The position numbers and the translations under genes are program-made. A stretch of DNA of 64,000 nt from Mycobacterium sp. Marseille-P9652. Lineage in GTDB: Bacteria; Actinomycetota; Actinomycetes; Mycobacteriales; Mycobacteriaceae. The number at the start of each line of letters is the position of its first letter. Within the stretch, counting starts at the first letter, position 1. The notes below the pieces were generated by a model. That model was not told the DNA's origin and did no database searches. It saw nothing but the letters and a program-made list of their open reading frames with translations. The stretch covers positions 33,857-97,856 of the forward strand of contig NZ_CACRUY010000016.1 of assembly GCF_902652685.1 (NCBI RefSeq). Direction: 5' to 3'. Shown piece after piece: positions 42,997 to 52,223 of this stretch.

Positions 42997-44339
42997 CCGC
43001 CGAACAGCAGATACAGGCCGGTGAAGGTGTAGCCGACCATGACGAGCATCATCGTCAACTGGCCGGTGAGCTGGTGCCCGGCTGGCAGCAGGCGCAGGGC
43101 TTTGTCGTGGGCGGCGATCACCGCCAGGATGTGCCCGACGACCACGCACGTCACCTTGATCCCGGCGAGCACCGGCGGGTGCGTGGACAGGACGTAGGCC
43201 ACCTGCTGATGCGCCAAGCCGAGCGGGTTCCAGCCCCGGCCGAACGGGTCGGCCAGGCTGATGACGGCCTGCTGCCCGCGCTCGACGAGGTAGGACAGGT
43301 AGTGGGCGAAGATGTAGCCGACCACGATGGGGATCAGCGAGTGCGCCATCTGGCCGGGCAACGCGCGTCGTTGCTCGCGGTCGACGCCGCCCGTCGCGCG
43401 CGCCGCGAGCGAAAACGTCACCGCCACAACGGCAATGAACACCACGAGCCCGGCGGTCCGCAACAGCGACGACGACAGGGCCGGCGCCACACCCCAGCCA
43501 CGGGACACCACGTCGGTGAAGCCGCGCCACGTCGGCGACGCCGAGAAACTGTCGAACGCCGTCGATCCCAGCAGCACCGCCAGCGTCAGCACCACACCCG
43601 GGCGCACCGGCAGCGACGGCAGGTGGTCGAGCGGATTTCCGACGACGATCAGCCCGGTCTCCGGGTTGCGGCGAAACGGCGAAAGCCGGGAGACCGCCAT
43701 GCTGTACACGCCGAACGGGTCGGCGCGGGCCAGCCAGCGCCGCCCGCACAAACCGGCCCCGCCCAGCATCAGCACCGCGTAGATCAGCAGCCACGCCTCG
43801 ACCATCGGCAGCGACGCGGGGTTCGGGCTGGCCAGTTCCATCCAGACGAAGGTGAACAGCCCGACCGCCGCCGGGCGGTACCCCCAACCCTCGGGGTAAG
43901 GCAGTCGCGGTCGGAACCGGAACAGCAAAAGGTACACGGTCCGCACCGGCGAGAGCACCCGCCAGACCGGCCCGAAAACCAGCGACAGCGCCACCAACCC
44001 CACCCACAGCAGCACGTAGAACGCGCCCAGCAGGGCGTTCGTCGGCGACCGCGGACCGAACACCCCGGCCAGCACCACCCACATCGCGAACACCAAGGCC
44101 ACGACCGCCACGGTCCAGCGCGTCGCTGGCGCGTCGACCACCCGGGTCACGACCGCCGGCAGGGCATGGCCGGGCTTGCGCGGGTCGAAGCGCGGCCGCC
44201 GCCACGCGAACGCCACCAGGGCGAAGGTGAACGTCAGCGCCCACGCCGCGCCGACCATCGCGTACGCGTAGGGCACCGGCAGGTCGCCCGACCCGCCGAG
44301 CCCGTGCGCGAGCACCGCCGTCGCGCCGCCCGGCGTCAC
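42993..44339 (-). CDS. Multi-pass membrane protein of unknown function
   Basis: A 448-residue protein with about ten hydrophobic segments spread over its length. Loops rich in Arg (for example RRPRFDPRKPGH) are probably cytoplasmic. Conserved-looking features include WRVLSPVRT and a late His-containing helix (FAHYLSYLVERGQQ), and GHILAVIAAHDKAL. I recognise no family with confidence. The GTG start overlaps the stop of the lipoprotein gene (GTGA), showing co-translation. It is the last gene of a four-gene minus-strand operon. Confidence 0.8.
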   Translation of the reverse strand: MTPGGATAVLAHGLGGSGDLPVPYAYAMVGAAWALTFTFALVAFAWRRPRFDPRKPGHALPAVVTRVVDAPATRWTVAVVALVFAMWVVLAGVFGPRSPTNALLGAFYVLLWVGLVALSLVFGPVWRVLSPVRTVYLLLFRFRPRLPYPEGWGYRPAAVGLFTFVWMELASPNPASLPMVEAWLLIYAVLMLGGAGLCGRRWLARADPFGVYSMAVSRLSPFRRNPETGLIVVGNPLDHLPSLPVRPGVVLTLAVLLGSTAFDSFSASPTWRGFTDVVSRGWGVAPALSSSLLRTAGLVVFIAVVAVTFSLAARATGGVDREQRRALPGQMAHSLIPIVVGYIFAHYLSYLVERGQQAVISLADPFGRGWNPLGLAHQQVAYVLSTHPPVLAGIKVTCVVVGHILAVIAAHDKALRLLPAGHQLTGQLTMMLVMVGYTFTGLYLLFGG

Positions 44340-44704
44340 GGCTGGACTTGGATCGTCGCGATCGTGCGGTCGAGGTGGTGGAGTTCCACCTCGACGTTGC
44401 CGGGGACGTCGACGCTGAACTGGAACGTCTGATTGGGGGCGGCGGCGACCTCGAACTTGTGGTCGGGCACCGAGTGCACGTGCACCTCGTCGGGGGCGTC
44501 GCTGCTGACCTTGAGGGTGATGGGCTGGTGCACCCTGGCCTGCAGGCTGGCGTTGGCCGGGGTCACCTGCCCCTTGGCGATGGTGACGTCGACGTCCAAA
44601 GCCGGCGGCGGCGCCTTCGACTGGCCGCCCGAGCCGCCGCACGCGACCAGCCCGCACGTCATCGCCGCCACCCCGGCCGCGGCGAGGGCGTTACGAACCG
44701 CCAT
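44336..44704 (-). CDS. Cupredoxin-like lipoprotein
   Basis: A 122-residue exported protein with a signal peptide ending in the lipobox LVAC (Cys22). The mature part is a predicted beta-sandwich rich in His and charged residues (HVHSVPDHKF, VELHHLDRTIATIQV), as in cupredoxin-like domains. Metal binding is suggested by the histidines but not proven; no clear Cys-His-Met copper triad is seen. It starts three bases after the stop of the upstream membrane gene, and its own stop overlaps the next start. Confidence 0.8.
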   Translation of the reverse strand: MAVRNALAAAGVAAMTCGLVACGGSGGQSKAPPPALDVDVTIAKGQVTPANASLQARVHQPITLKVSSDAPDEVHVHSVPDHKFEVAAAPNQTFQFSVDVPGNVEVELHHLDRTIATIQVQP

Positions 44705-44707
44705 CGC

Positions 44708-46549
44708 TCACGCCGCCCGCGGAAGGGGTTGCTTCTCCTCGAACGGCTCCGGCTCGAGCACGGCCCGGTTGAGCCGCCCGGCGCCCCAGGTCAGGCCGGC
44801 GATGACCATCAGCGTGAAGATCAGCACCACGATCGAGCCGGCGGTGAACAGCCACGTCGGTGCGCTCAGGTCGCGTTCGCGCTGCAGGATGGTGATCTCC
44901 TGGACGAACGGCCGCGTGCTGGACGCCACGGCGGGCACCTCGGCCGCGGGGATGGCGTCGTCGGCCGGCTCGAAGATCGGGACCGCGGTCATCGTGTAGC
45001 CGTCCTGGACCCGCAGCAGGGTCTTCCACGAACCCCACACGGGCACCGGCTCGGTGGACCGGTAGTGGCCGGGGCCGACCTTCTGCAGCCGGTCGATCAC
45101 CAGGCCGCGCTGATTCTCCATCCGCCCCTGCCACGACAGGATCGTCACCCACTCCGGGTGGTCGCTCACGAACGGCGGCGTGAGCTGAACATCGGCCGAC
45201 ACCATGCGCTGCCCGGCCGGGCTCGGCAGCTCCGTCAGCGTGACGGTGGCGGTGTCCTGCTTGGGCACCACGATGTGCAGCCCGTTGGCGACCGCGCCGC
45301 CGATCGCCAGGACCGTGAGCACCACAAGCGAGATCCCGATCGGGTGGCTGGGCAGCCGCTGCCCGGTGAGCACCATGCCCATCATCGCCCCGCAGACGCC
45401 GGCCAGGACCGCGGCGGGCACGGCCATCGCGAGGGCCTCGCCCCACATGGCCGCGGGCCACGGGTAGTGGTACACGGCGCCGATCCACAGCGACTCCAGC
45501 CACAGCCCGACAGTGCCCACGCCCAGGCCGGCGACCGCGCCAAATGCCATGGGGCGCTTGAACAACGGGGTGAACGCCAGCACCTCGACCACGATCGCGG
45601 GGCCCAGGTACAGGGGGAACCAGTTGGTGGGGGCGCCCAGGATCGGGCCGACCATCACCGACACGGCACCGCGCAGCGCGATCGCGAAGAGGGCGGCGAT
45701 GACGGCGGCGCCCCGGCCCATGGTGATGCGGGCGACCACCAACCCGATCGAAGCGACGACGGCGATCATCATCGGCTGCAGCACCAGCCGGAACTGCTCG
45801 ACGCCGAAGTCGTACTCGATCTGGTAGACCGACAGGCCGATCAGCAGGCCGCCCAGCGACAGGTACCGCAGGAACCGGACGAACGGCCGCTCGGCGGGCG
45901 GCTCGGGGAGTGCCCGGCCGCCCTCGTATTCCAGCATCAACACGGAGAACAGCGAGAGGCCCGCGCCGCCGATCATCATCAGATGCGTTGGGCCCCAGAG
46001 GGTTACGTCCTGGCCGAAGATGCGGTGCCAGATGTCGTCCAGCGGGAACCCGATCAGGGCGTACAGGCCGCACCCGGCCATCAGGACGCCGCCCACGGGG
46101 GCGTGCCAGTCCTCGGTGATCCGCACCGACGCCGGGCCGGGTTTGTCGTAGGGCAGCACGACGGCCAGCGCGCCGGCGAGGAAGACGCCGAACAGGCCGA
46201 TGATGATGAAGTAGTGCGCGGGGTTGGCGAGCGGGCCGGGGTCGCGGCCGTTGCCGATGTGCCAGCTGACGTCCCAGATGAACCCGAACAGGGCGCAGAT
46301 GATGAAGGTGGTGAACACCAGGACGGGCAGGGCCACCCACGAGGGGCGGTTGAACTTCTCGCCCATCTTGTCGGCGATGCGGGCCAGCCAGGTGATGCGA
46401 CGGGTGCGGTGCGCATACCCCACCCACAGCATGAGGACGGTGATCACCGCGGCGGCGATCGACAGCCCGATCACCTGGTTGAGCCCGGCGCCGCGCGCCG
46501 ATGGCTCCGCAAGAATCTCGAAATCCGACGCTGTCATGTCGAATGTCAT
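44708..46549 (-). CDS. Large multi-pass membrane protein with C-terminal extracytoplasmic region
   Basis: A 613-residue protein with about twelve hydrophobic segments in the first 440 residues, a soluble region of about 130 residues (about 450-575) and a final membrane segment near 585. Motifs such as DVSWHIGNG, DWHAPVGG and LWGPTHLMMIGG place several His residues in or near membranes, which could suggest metal or heme contact, but I do not recognise a family. ATG 46549 is chosen because GGGAGGA precedes it; an in-frame ATG at 46597 lacks this. The tight spacing to the cupredoxin-like lipoprotein suggests one membrane complex. Confidence 0.8.
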   Translation of the reverse strand: MTFDMTASDFEILAEPSARGAGLNQVIGLSIAAAVITVLMLWVGYAHRTRRITWLARIADKMGEKFNRPSWVALPVLVFTTFIICALFGFIWDVSWHIGNGRDPGPLANPAHYFIIIGLFGVFLAGALAVVLPYDKPGPASVRITEDWHAPVGGVLMAGCGLYALIGFPLDDIWHRIFGQDVTLWGPTHLMMIGGAGLSLFSVLMLEYEGGRALPEPPAERPFVRFLRYLSLGGLLIGLSVYQIEYDFGVEQFRLVLQPMMIAVVASIGLVVARITMGRGAAVIAALFAIALRGAVSVMVGPILGAPTNWFPLYLGPAIVVEVLAFTPLFKRPMAFGAVAGLGVGTVGLWLESLWIGAVYHYPWPAAMWGEALAMAVPAAVLAGVCGAMMGMVLTGQRLPSHPIGISLVVLTVLAIGGAVANGLHIVVPKQDTATVTLTELPSPAGQRMVSADVQLTPPFVSDHPEWVTILSWQGRMENQRGLVIDRLQKVGPGHYRSTEPVPVWGSWKTLLRVQDGYTMTAVPIFEPADDAIPAAEVPAVASSTRPFVQEITILQRERDLSAPTWLFTAGSIVVLIFTLMVIAGLTWGAGRLNRAVLEPEPFEEKQPLPRAA

Positions 46550-46637
46550 GTCAAATCCTCCCAACCGCGCCCGACCGTCCGGGGAGATGTGATCCAAACC
46601 TGCAGGATCGGGAATGCCCCAATCCGGCGCGCGTCAA

Positions 46638-46880
46638 TCATCCTTTGTTACCGTCGGTACCGGTTCGCTCATCCCGCTCGACGGATTTGCTGTCCGACGC
46701 GTCCTCGGGCCGGCTCACCGCCCGCAGCGGCCTGGGTTTGCGACATCCGCGGCGGTCCCGCAACGCGACGTAGAGGACGACCGCGACGACGATGATCGCC
46801 GGGAGGAACGCCGGGACCGCCAGCAGGATCCAGTGGTGGGCGACGATTTCGACGTGCGCCTGGGACAGCGAATGGATCAT
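46638..46880 (-). CDS. Small single-pass membrane protein
   Basis: An 80-residue protein with one strong hydrophobic helix (about 18-40, WILLAVPAFLPAIIVVAVVLY) followed by a basic, polar cytoplasmic tail. It is the first gene of the minus-strand membrane/lipoprotein group, 88 bases upstream of the 613-residue protein, and may be a small subunit of the same complex. No family is recognised. Confidence 0.6.
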   Translation of the reverse strand: MIHSLSQAHVEIVAHHWILLAVPAFLPAIIVVAVVLYVALRDRRGCRKPRPLRAVSRPEDASDSKSVERDERTGTDGNKG

Positions 46881-46931
46881 CCTGCTGACATACCCCGCCG
46901 GACCCCCGGTTCCGCGGCCGTTACCCTACTT

Positions 46932-46949
46932 TGAACACCGATTTGTTCA
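46932..46949. promoter_or_regulatory. Inverted repeat in the bioB promoter region
   Basis: TGAACA at 46932-46937 and TGTTCA at 46944-46949 form a perfect 6-bp inverted repeat with a 6-base spacer, 67 bases before bioB. Mycobacterial biotin genes are known to be controlled by the TetR regulator BioQ through a palindrome containing TGAAC/GTTCA halves. That this is its site is inference, and the spacing differs from what I recall for BioQ. Confidence 0.4.
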
Positions 46950-47015
46950 GGCTGCCACAACCGCGTGGCAAGTAGGGCCGTGCGCACGGCCCGACGACCG
47001 ATGCAGAGGAGCCCC

Positions 47016-48050
47016 GTGACTCAAGCGGCCACTCGACCGACGACCGGCACCGATGACACGGACATCCTCGCCGAGGCCCGCGAGCAGGTGCTCGAGCGCG
47101 GCGAGGGGCTGAGCAAGGATCAGGTGCTGCGGGTCCTGCACCTGCCCGACGATCGGCTCGACGAGCTTTTGGCGCTGGCCCACGACGTCCGGATGCGCTG
47201 GTGCGGTCCGGAGGTCGAGGTCGAGGGCATCATCAGCCTCAAGACCGGGGGCTGCCCGGAGGACTGCCACTTCTGCTCCCAGTCGGGGTTGTTCTCGTCG
47301 CCCGTGCGCAGCGCCCGGCTGGACATCCCCAGCCTGGTCGAGGCGGCCAAGCAGACCGCCAAGTCGGGTGCCACGGAGTTCTGCATCGTGGCCGCCGTCC
47401 GCGGGCCCGACGAGCGGTTGATGGCGCAGGTCGCCGCGGGTATCGAGGCGATCCGCGACGAGGTCGAGATCAACATCGCCTGCTCGCTGGGCATGCTGAC
47501 CGCCGAGCAGGTGGAGCGGCTGTCGGCGATGGGCGTACACCGCTACAACCACAACCTCGAGACGGCCCGCTCGCACTTCACCAACGTCGTGACCACCCAC
47601 ACCTGGGAGGAGCGCTGGCAGACGCTGTCCATGGTCCGCGACGCCGGCATGGAGGTGTGCTGCGGCGGCATCCTCGGCATGGGCGAGACCGTCGAGCAGC
47701 GCGCCGAGTTCGCCGCCGAGTTGGCCGAGCTCGGGCCGGACGAGGTGCCGCTGAACTTCCTCAACCCCCGCCCCGGCACGCCGTTCGGCGACCTCGACGT
47801 GATGCCCGCGAGCGAGGCACTGAAGTGCGTCGCCGCTTTCCGCCTGGCGTTGCCGCGCACCATTCTGCGCTTTGCCGGCGGCCGCGAGATCACCCTCGGC
47901 GACCTCGGCGCCAAGCAGGGCATGCTCGGCGGCATCAACGCCGTCATCGTCGGCAACTACCTCACCACGCTTGGCCGCCCGGCCGAAGCGGACCTCGGGC
48001 TCCTCGAGGATCTGCAGATGCCGATCAAGGCGCTCAATGCCACCCTTTGA
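47016..48050 (+). CDS. bioB: Biotin synthase
   Basis: A 344-residue radical SAM enzyme inserting sulfur into dethiobiotin. The cluster motif CPEDCHFC (CxxxCxxC, about residues 80-87) and the neighbouring SLKTGG and NHNLET motifs are diagnostic. The sequence closely matches M. tuberculosis BioB as I recall it. GTG 47016 follows AGAGGAG and gives the N-terminus TQAATRPT seen in homologues. The two small genes downstream follow within about 25 bases and may be co-transcribed. Confidence 0.97.
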   Translation: MTQAATRPTTGTDDTDILAEAREQVLERGEGLSKDQVLRVLHLPDDRLDELLALAHDVRMRWCGPEVEVEGIISLKTGGCPEDCHFCSQSGLFSSPVRSARLDIPSLVEAAKQTAKSGATEFCIVAAVRGPDERLMAQVAAGIEAIRDEVEINIACSLGMLTAEQVERLSAMGVHRYNHNLETARSHFTNVVTTHTWEERWQTLSMVRDAGMEVCCGGILGMGETVEQRAEFAAELAELGPDEVPLNFLNPRPGTPFGDLDVMPASEALKCVAAFRLALPRTILRFAGGREITLGDLGAKQGMLGGINAVIVGNYLTTLGRPAEADLGLLEDLQMPIKALNATL

Positions 48051-48074
48051 GCCGGCCTGTTAGACACTGGGGCT

Positions 48075-48302
48075 GTGGGTCAGGATCTGGGCGCCGCCGT
48101 CAGCGCGGGCGTCTACAACGTCTACACCGGCGAACTGGGGGGCACGGCCGTGCCGACGGCGGCCCAATTGGGCCTCGAGCCGCCCCGGTTCTGCGCGCAG
48201 TGTGGTCGCCGCATGGTGGTGCAGGTCCGCCCGGACGGCTGGCGGGCGCAATGCTCGCGCCACGGTGAGGTCGACTCGGTCGACGTGGAGGCGCAGCGGT
48301 GA
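48075..48302 (+). CDS. Rv1590-like small zinc-ribbon-type protein
   Basis: A 75-residue protein with [12 protein letters not shown] followed by CSRHG, an arrangement that could bind zinc. It always seems to follow bioB in mycobacteria, and a biotin-linked role has been supposed from context only. The GTG at 48075 has no strong ribosome site. Its stop overlaps the next start (GTGA at 48299). Confidence 0.8.
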   Translation: MGQDLGAAVSAGVYNVYTGELGGTAVPTAAQLGLEPPRFCAQCGRRMVVQVRPDGWRAQCSRHGEVDSVDVEAQR

Positions 48303-48931
48303 CCGAGCAGCAGACGCCCGGCCCGCGCGCCGCGGCCCGGAGCCCGCGGACGCGCGCGATCGCCGTCACCGCGGCGGGCCTGGCGGTGACCGGTGTGCTC
48401 ATCGGCGGGCTCTGGGCGTGGATCGCCCCGCCGATCCACGTGGTCGTGGCGATCACCCGCGCGGGCGATCGGGTCCACGAGTATCTCGGGCCGGAGATCA
48501 ACCACTTCTTCGACGCGCCGTGCCTGATGCTCGGGCTCCTGACCGTGCTGGCGGTGGTCGGGACGGTGCTGGTGTGGCAGTGGCGGGCGCACCGCGGGCC
48601 TGGGATGGTCGTGGGCCTGTCGGTCGGGATGCTGGCCGCGGCCGCCGCGGCATCGGCCGTCGGGGCGCTGCTGGTCCGGGTGCGCGACGGGTCCCTCAAC
48701 TTCGACGCGGTGCCCCTGATCGGGAGCCCGTCCGTGGCGTACGTCGTGCAGGCGCCGCCGGTGTTCTTCGCGGACAAGCCGCTGCAGGTGGCGGCCACGC
48801 TCGTCTGGCCCGTCGCTATCGCGGCGCTGGTGTACGCCGTGCTGGCAGCGGCGAACGCCCGCGACGACCTCGGGGCGCTTCCGGTGGCCGACCAGCCCTC
48901 GCCGGCCCAGCCGATGGAGCCCGTGGCCTAA
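48299..48931 (+). CDS. Membrane protein, DUF2567-like (Rv1591-like)
   Basis: A 210-residue protein with four hydrophobic helices (about 20-45, 76-96, 103-125 and 160-180) and short polar ends. It corresponds by position and type to M. tuberculosis Rv1591; function unknown. It is co-translated with the preceding small protein and converges on the lipase gene with six bases between stops. Confidence 0.85.
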   Translation: MTEQQTPGPRAAARSPRTRAIAVTAAGLAVTGVLIGGLWAWIAPPIHVVVAITRAGDRVHEYLGPEINHFFDAPCLMLGLLTVLAVVGTVLVWQWRAHRGPGMVVGLSVGMLAAAAAASAVGALLVRVRDGSLNFDAVPLIGSPSVAYVVQAPPVFFADKPLQVAATLVWPVAIAALVYAVLAAANARDDLGALPVADQPSPAQPMEPVA

Positions 48932-48937
48932 AGGCGA

Positions 48938-50275
48938 TCAGAGCGGTCGGCGGTGGATCCTCCGGCCGGTGATGACCTTGGCGGCGATCTTGACCAGCCG
49001 CGCCATGCCGACGTAGGTCATCGGGTGGAACATCGTCGGCCATGTCGTCCGGATGAGGTGCTCGGTCAGCGGCCGCCGGTCGAACCGGTCGGTCAGCCAC
49101 CGCAGGGTCATCGGCGCCGACAGCGGGTGCAGCAGCATGTGTTCGTTGAACGCGTCGCGGTGGTAGGTGACCCGGGCGCCGCCGGCCGAATAGACGTCGG
49201 CGAGCGCGTCGATGTCGTCGACGGAGATCAGGTAGTCGTGCACGGCCTGCACGATCAGTACCGGCGGCGTCGGCACGGCCGCGCCCAGCCTGATGTTGTC
49301 GAAGACGAAGCTGACCTCGGGTGTGGACAGGATGTCCTCGAGCGGCTCGTCGAGGTAGTCACCCATGTCCTTGCCGGCCATCTTCACGACGGCTTCCACG
49401 GTCGTCATCGTCTCGAGGGACTCGAGCAGGGCGCGTCCCTCCTCGTTGGCGTGTTCCTTGATCACCCGGTCCAGGTCGGGGTAGGCGTGGGCGAGGGCGG
49501 CCACCACCAGCGCGGGAAGTCCCGCCAGGAAGCTGCCGTTGAGGCGGCGGAACGTGTGTCCGAGGTCGCCGACGGGGGAGCCGAGGACGGCCCCAACGAT
49601 GTCCAGTTCAGGTGCGTACGCGCCGCACATCTCGGCAGCCCAGGCGCTGGCGAGCCCGCCGCCCGAGTAACCCCACAGCCCGATCGCGGCCGACGGGGAC
49701 AGCCCCAGGCGGTCGAAGCTCAGCGCGGCGCGGATGCCGTCAAGGGTGCGGTAGCCGGGTTCGTACGGGGCGCCCCACATGCCGCGCAGGCCCTCGTGGT
49801 CGGGCACCGACACGGCCCACCCCTCGGCCACCGCGGCGCTGATCAGCAGCAGCTCCAACTGACCCAGCGACCCGAGGGCCTTCGCCCGGCGGCGCAGCGC
49901 ATACGACGGGAAGCAGCGCGACGACATCGCGTCGATGGCGCACTGGTACGACAGCAGCGGGCACGGGCGTTCGGGAGCGAGTTCGGCCGGCACGATGACG
50001 GTGGTCACCGTGGCCTCGGGCTCGCCGTTCATGTCCATCGTCCGGTAGAGCAGCTGGACGGCCTTGACGGGCTGGGGGATCAGACCGAGGAATGCCAGCT
50101 CGACGTCCCGGGAGCGCAGGACGGTCCCCGGCTCGGCGTGCTGGAAACCGAGCGGGGGCTGGTAGAACGGGTCGTCGGACGGCAGCAGCGGGCGCACCTT
50201 GCGCTGTAGTTCCTCGTGGGGTGGCTGACCGATCCACTGCGCACCGCGCGTTCCTGCCAGATTGCCGAGCTCCAT
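48938..50275 (-). CDS. Secretory lipase-family alpha/beta hydrolase (Rv1592c-like)
   Basis: A 445-residue hydrolase with the nucleophile elbow GYSGGG (about residue 203) and overall similarity to M. tuberculosis Rv1592c, a member of the LIP secretory-lipase family that cleaves acyl esters. Other conserved stretches are [38 protein letters not shown] and [13 protein letters not shown] (likely Asp/His region). ATG 50275 is preferred because AAGGGAG precedes it and homologues start near ELGNLAG; an in-frame ATG lies at 50296. No classical signal peptide is evident. Confidence 0.9.
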   Translation of the reverse strand: MELGNLAGTRGAQWIGQPPHEELQRKVRPLLPSDDPFYQPPLGFQHAEPGTVLRSRDVELAFLGLIPQPVKAVQLLYRTMDMNGEPEATVTTVIVPAELAPERPCPLLSYQCAIDAMSSRCFPSYALRRRAKALGSLGQLELLLISAAVAEGWAVSVPDHEGLRGMWGAPYEPGYRTLDGIRAALSFDRLGLSPSAAIGLWGYSGGGLASAWAAEMCGAYAPELDIVGAVLGSPVGDLGHTFRRLNGSFLAGLPALVVAALAHAYPDLDRVIKEHANEEGRALLESLETMTTVEAVVKMAGKDMGDYLDEPLEDILSTPEVSFVFDNIRLGAAVPTPPVLIVQAVHDYLISVDDIDALADVYSAGGARVTYHRDAFNEHMLLHPLSAPMTLRWLTDRFDRRPLTEHLIRTTWPTMFHPMTYVGMARLVKIAAKVITGRRIHRRPL

Positions 50276-50403
50276 TGAGGCTCCCTTCATGGCCAACGGG
50301 CATTGTCGCGTATGAACGTGCGGTAACCAAAATGCAATCGCCGCTTTGTGGGCCAGTTCTCGACGGAGTCGCGCAGGTCAGCCGCGTCACGCGGATCTCA
50401 CAG

Positions 50404-51117
50404 TCAATTCATAGCGACGCGGGGCCGGAATGCGGCGAATTCGTCGGTGACCCGCAACTGCGCGTCGGTGAAGTGGTAGAGCGCCGCGGGGCGCCCGCCG
50501 CTGCGCCCGGACTGGGCGACGGTGCCGGTCGGGGAGATGACGCCGCGACGCGCCAGCACCCGCTGCAGGTTGGTCGCGTCGACCTGATAGCCGAGGGCGG
50601 CGCCGTAGATGTCGCGCAGCGTGGACAACGCGAATTCCCTTGGCGCCAAGGCAAATCCGATATTGGTGTAGGACAGCTTGGCCACCAGCCGGGCGCGGGC
50701 GTGGGCCACCATCGGCCCGTGGTCGAACGCCATCGGCGGCAGGGAGTTCACGGGATGCCAGCGGGTGTCGGGCGGGAGCTCGGGGATGGCGGGGGAGGGC
50801 ACCAGGCCCAGGAAGGTCGACGCGATCACCCGGACGCCGGGGACGCGGCGGGGTTCGGAGAAGACCGCGAGCTGCTCGAGATGCGCCAGCTCCTTGAGGT
50901 CCACCTTCTCGGCCAGCTGACGCCGGACCGACGTGATCATGTCCTCGTCGTTGCGCAGCCGTCCGCCCGGCAGCGACCACGCACCCTTCTGCGGTTCGCG
51001 GGCACGCTGCCATAACAGGACGTTCAGCTGGGGTTTTCCCGCACGAGGACCCGTCGTCACATCGCGAACCTGGAACACGACGGCGAGCACCTCGTGCGCG
51101 GTGCTACCATGGGCCAT
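50404..51117 (-). CDS. nrtR: NrtR-type Nudix-related transcriptional regulator of NAD synthesis
   Basis: A 237-residue protein with an N-terminal Nudix fold and a C-terminal winged-helix region (about 150-237). The Nudix box is degenerate (LPGGRLRNDEDMITSVRRQLAEK; the expected REUxEE reads RRQLAEK), as expected for a sensor and not a hydrolase. NrtR proteins sense ADP-ribose or NAD state and repress NAD genes; the mycobacterial member next to nadABC has been described as such. It is divergent from nadA. ATG 51117 sits right at the edge of a perfect inverted repeat, so the mRNA may be leaderless; ATG 51129 inside the repeat is an alternative. Confidence 0.88.
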   Translation of the reverse strand: MAHGSTAHEVLAVVFQVRDVTTGPRAGKPQLNVLLWQRAREPQKGAWSLPGGRLRNDEDMITSVRRQLAEKVDLKELAHLEQLAVFSEPRRVPGVRVIASTFLGLVPSPAIPELPPDTRWHPVNSLPPMAFDHGPMVAHARARLVAKLSYTNIGFALAPREFALSTLRDIYGAALGYQVDATNLQRVLARRGVISPTGTVAQSGRSGGRPAALYHFTDAQLRVTDEFAAFRPRVAMN

Positions 51118-51140
51118 GTTTTCGATCATAAGTCGAAAAC
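51118..51140. promoter_or_regulatory. Perfect inverted repeat between nrtR and nadA (NrtR operator candidate)
   Basis: GTTTTCGA (51118-51125) and TCGAAAAC (51133-51140) form a perfect 8-bp inverted repeat with a 7-base spacer, the only such element in the 47-base divergent region. Its position fits an autoregulated NrtR operator controlling both nrtR and nadABC. Confidence 0.7.
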
Positions 51141-51164
51141 CTCCCGGTTGCGAAAGGAGCCGCC

Positions 51165-52223
51165 GTGACGGTCCTGGCCCGCATGGACACGCTCGCTGAA
51201 AACGTGACAGCAATGACTGCCCGAATCACCGATTCTCAAACCGGCTACAACGGCGTGGACGCCGACGAGCAGTGGGCCGCCGAGATCCGCCGGCTGGCGA
51301 AGCTGCGCGGCGCCACCCTGCTCGCGCACAACTACCAGCTGCCGGCCATCCAGGACGTCGCCGACCACGTGGGCGACTCGCTGGCCCTCTCGCGGATCGC
51401 CGCGGAGGCCCCCGAGGACACCATCGTCTTCTGCGGCGTGCACTTCATGGCCGAGACCGCGAAGATCCTCAGCCCGGACAAGACGGTACTGATCCCCGAC
51501 CAGCGGGCCGGGTGTTCGCTGGCCGATTCGATCACGCCGGACGAACTGCGCGCCTGGAAGGACGAGCACCCCGGCGCCGTCGTCGTCTCCTACGTCAACA
51601 CCACCGCGGCGGTGAAGGCGCTGACCGACATCTGCTGCACCTCGTCCAACGCCGTCGACGTGGTCAACTCCATCGACCCCGACCGCGAGGTGCTGTTCTG
51701 CCCCGACCAGTTCCTGGGCGCCCACGTCCGCCGGGTCACCGGCCGCAGCAACGTCCACGTGTGGGCCGGGGAGTGCCACGTGCACGCCGGCATCAACGGC
51801 GACGAGCTCACCGACCGCGCCCGCGCCAACCCCGACGCCGAGCTGTACGTCCACCCCGAATGTGGTTGCGCCACTTCGGCGCTGTACCTCGCCGGCGAGG
51901 GCGCCTTCCCCGCGGACCGGGTGAAGATCCTGTCCACCGGCGGCATGCTGGATGCGGCCCACGAGACGCGCGCCCGCAAGGTGCTGGTCGCCACCGAGGT
52001 CGGCATGCTGTACCAATTGCGCAGGGCCGCACCGCAAGTCGACTTCCAACCGGTAAACGACCGCGCGTCGTGCAAGTTCATGAAGATGATCACCCCCGCG
52101 GCCCTGCTGCGGTGCCTGGTCGAGGGCGCCGACGAGGTGCACGTCGACCCGGACATCGCGGCGGCGGGCCGGCGCAGCGTGCAGCGGATGATCGAGATCG
52201 GGCAACCGGGCGGCGGCGAATGA
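51165..52223 (+). CDS. nadA: Quinolinate synthase
   Basis: A 352-residue iron-sulfur enzyme condensing iminoaspartate with dihydroxyacetone phosphate to quinolinate. It has the family motifs [21 protein letters not shown], the HPEC region (PECGCATS) and cysteines in FCGVHFMAE and ASCKFMK that correspond to the three cluster ligands. GTG 51165 follows AAAGGAG at 51153-51159. It is the first gene of nadABC, with overlapping or adjacent junctions throughout. Confidence 0.97.
   Translation: MTVLARMDTLAENVTAMTARITDSQTGYNGVDADEQWAAEIRRLAKLRGATLLAHNYQLPAIQDVADHVGDSLALSRIAAEAPEDTIVFCGVHFMAETAKILSPDKTVLIPDQRAGCSLADSITPDELRAWKDEHPGAVVVSYVNTTAAVKALTDICCTSSNAVDVVNSIDPDREVLFCPDQFLGAHVRRVTGRSNVHVWAGECHVHAGINGDELTDRARANPDAELYVHPECGCATSALYLAGEGAFPADRVKILSTGGMLDAAHETRARKVLVATEVGMLYQLRRAAPQVDFQPVNDRASCKFMKMITPAALLRCLVEGADEVHVDPDIAAAGRRSVQRMIEIGQPGGGE

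Noticed and set aside
44348-46795. Plus-strand open frame of about 815 codons over the membrane/lipoprotein operon
   Set aside because: His/Gln/Asp/Arg-rich without domains; the minus strand has lipobox, membrane helices, good ribosome sites and coupled junctions.
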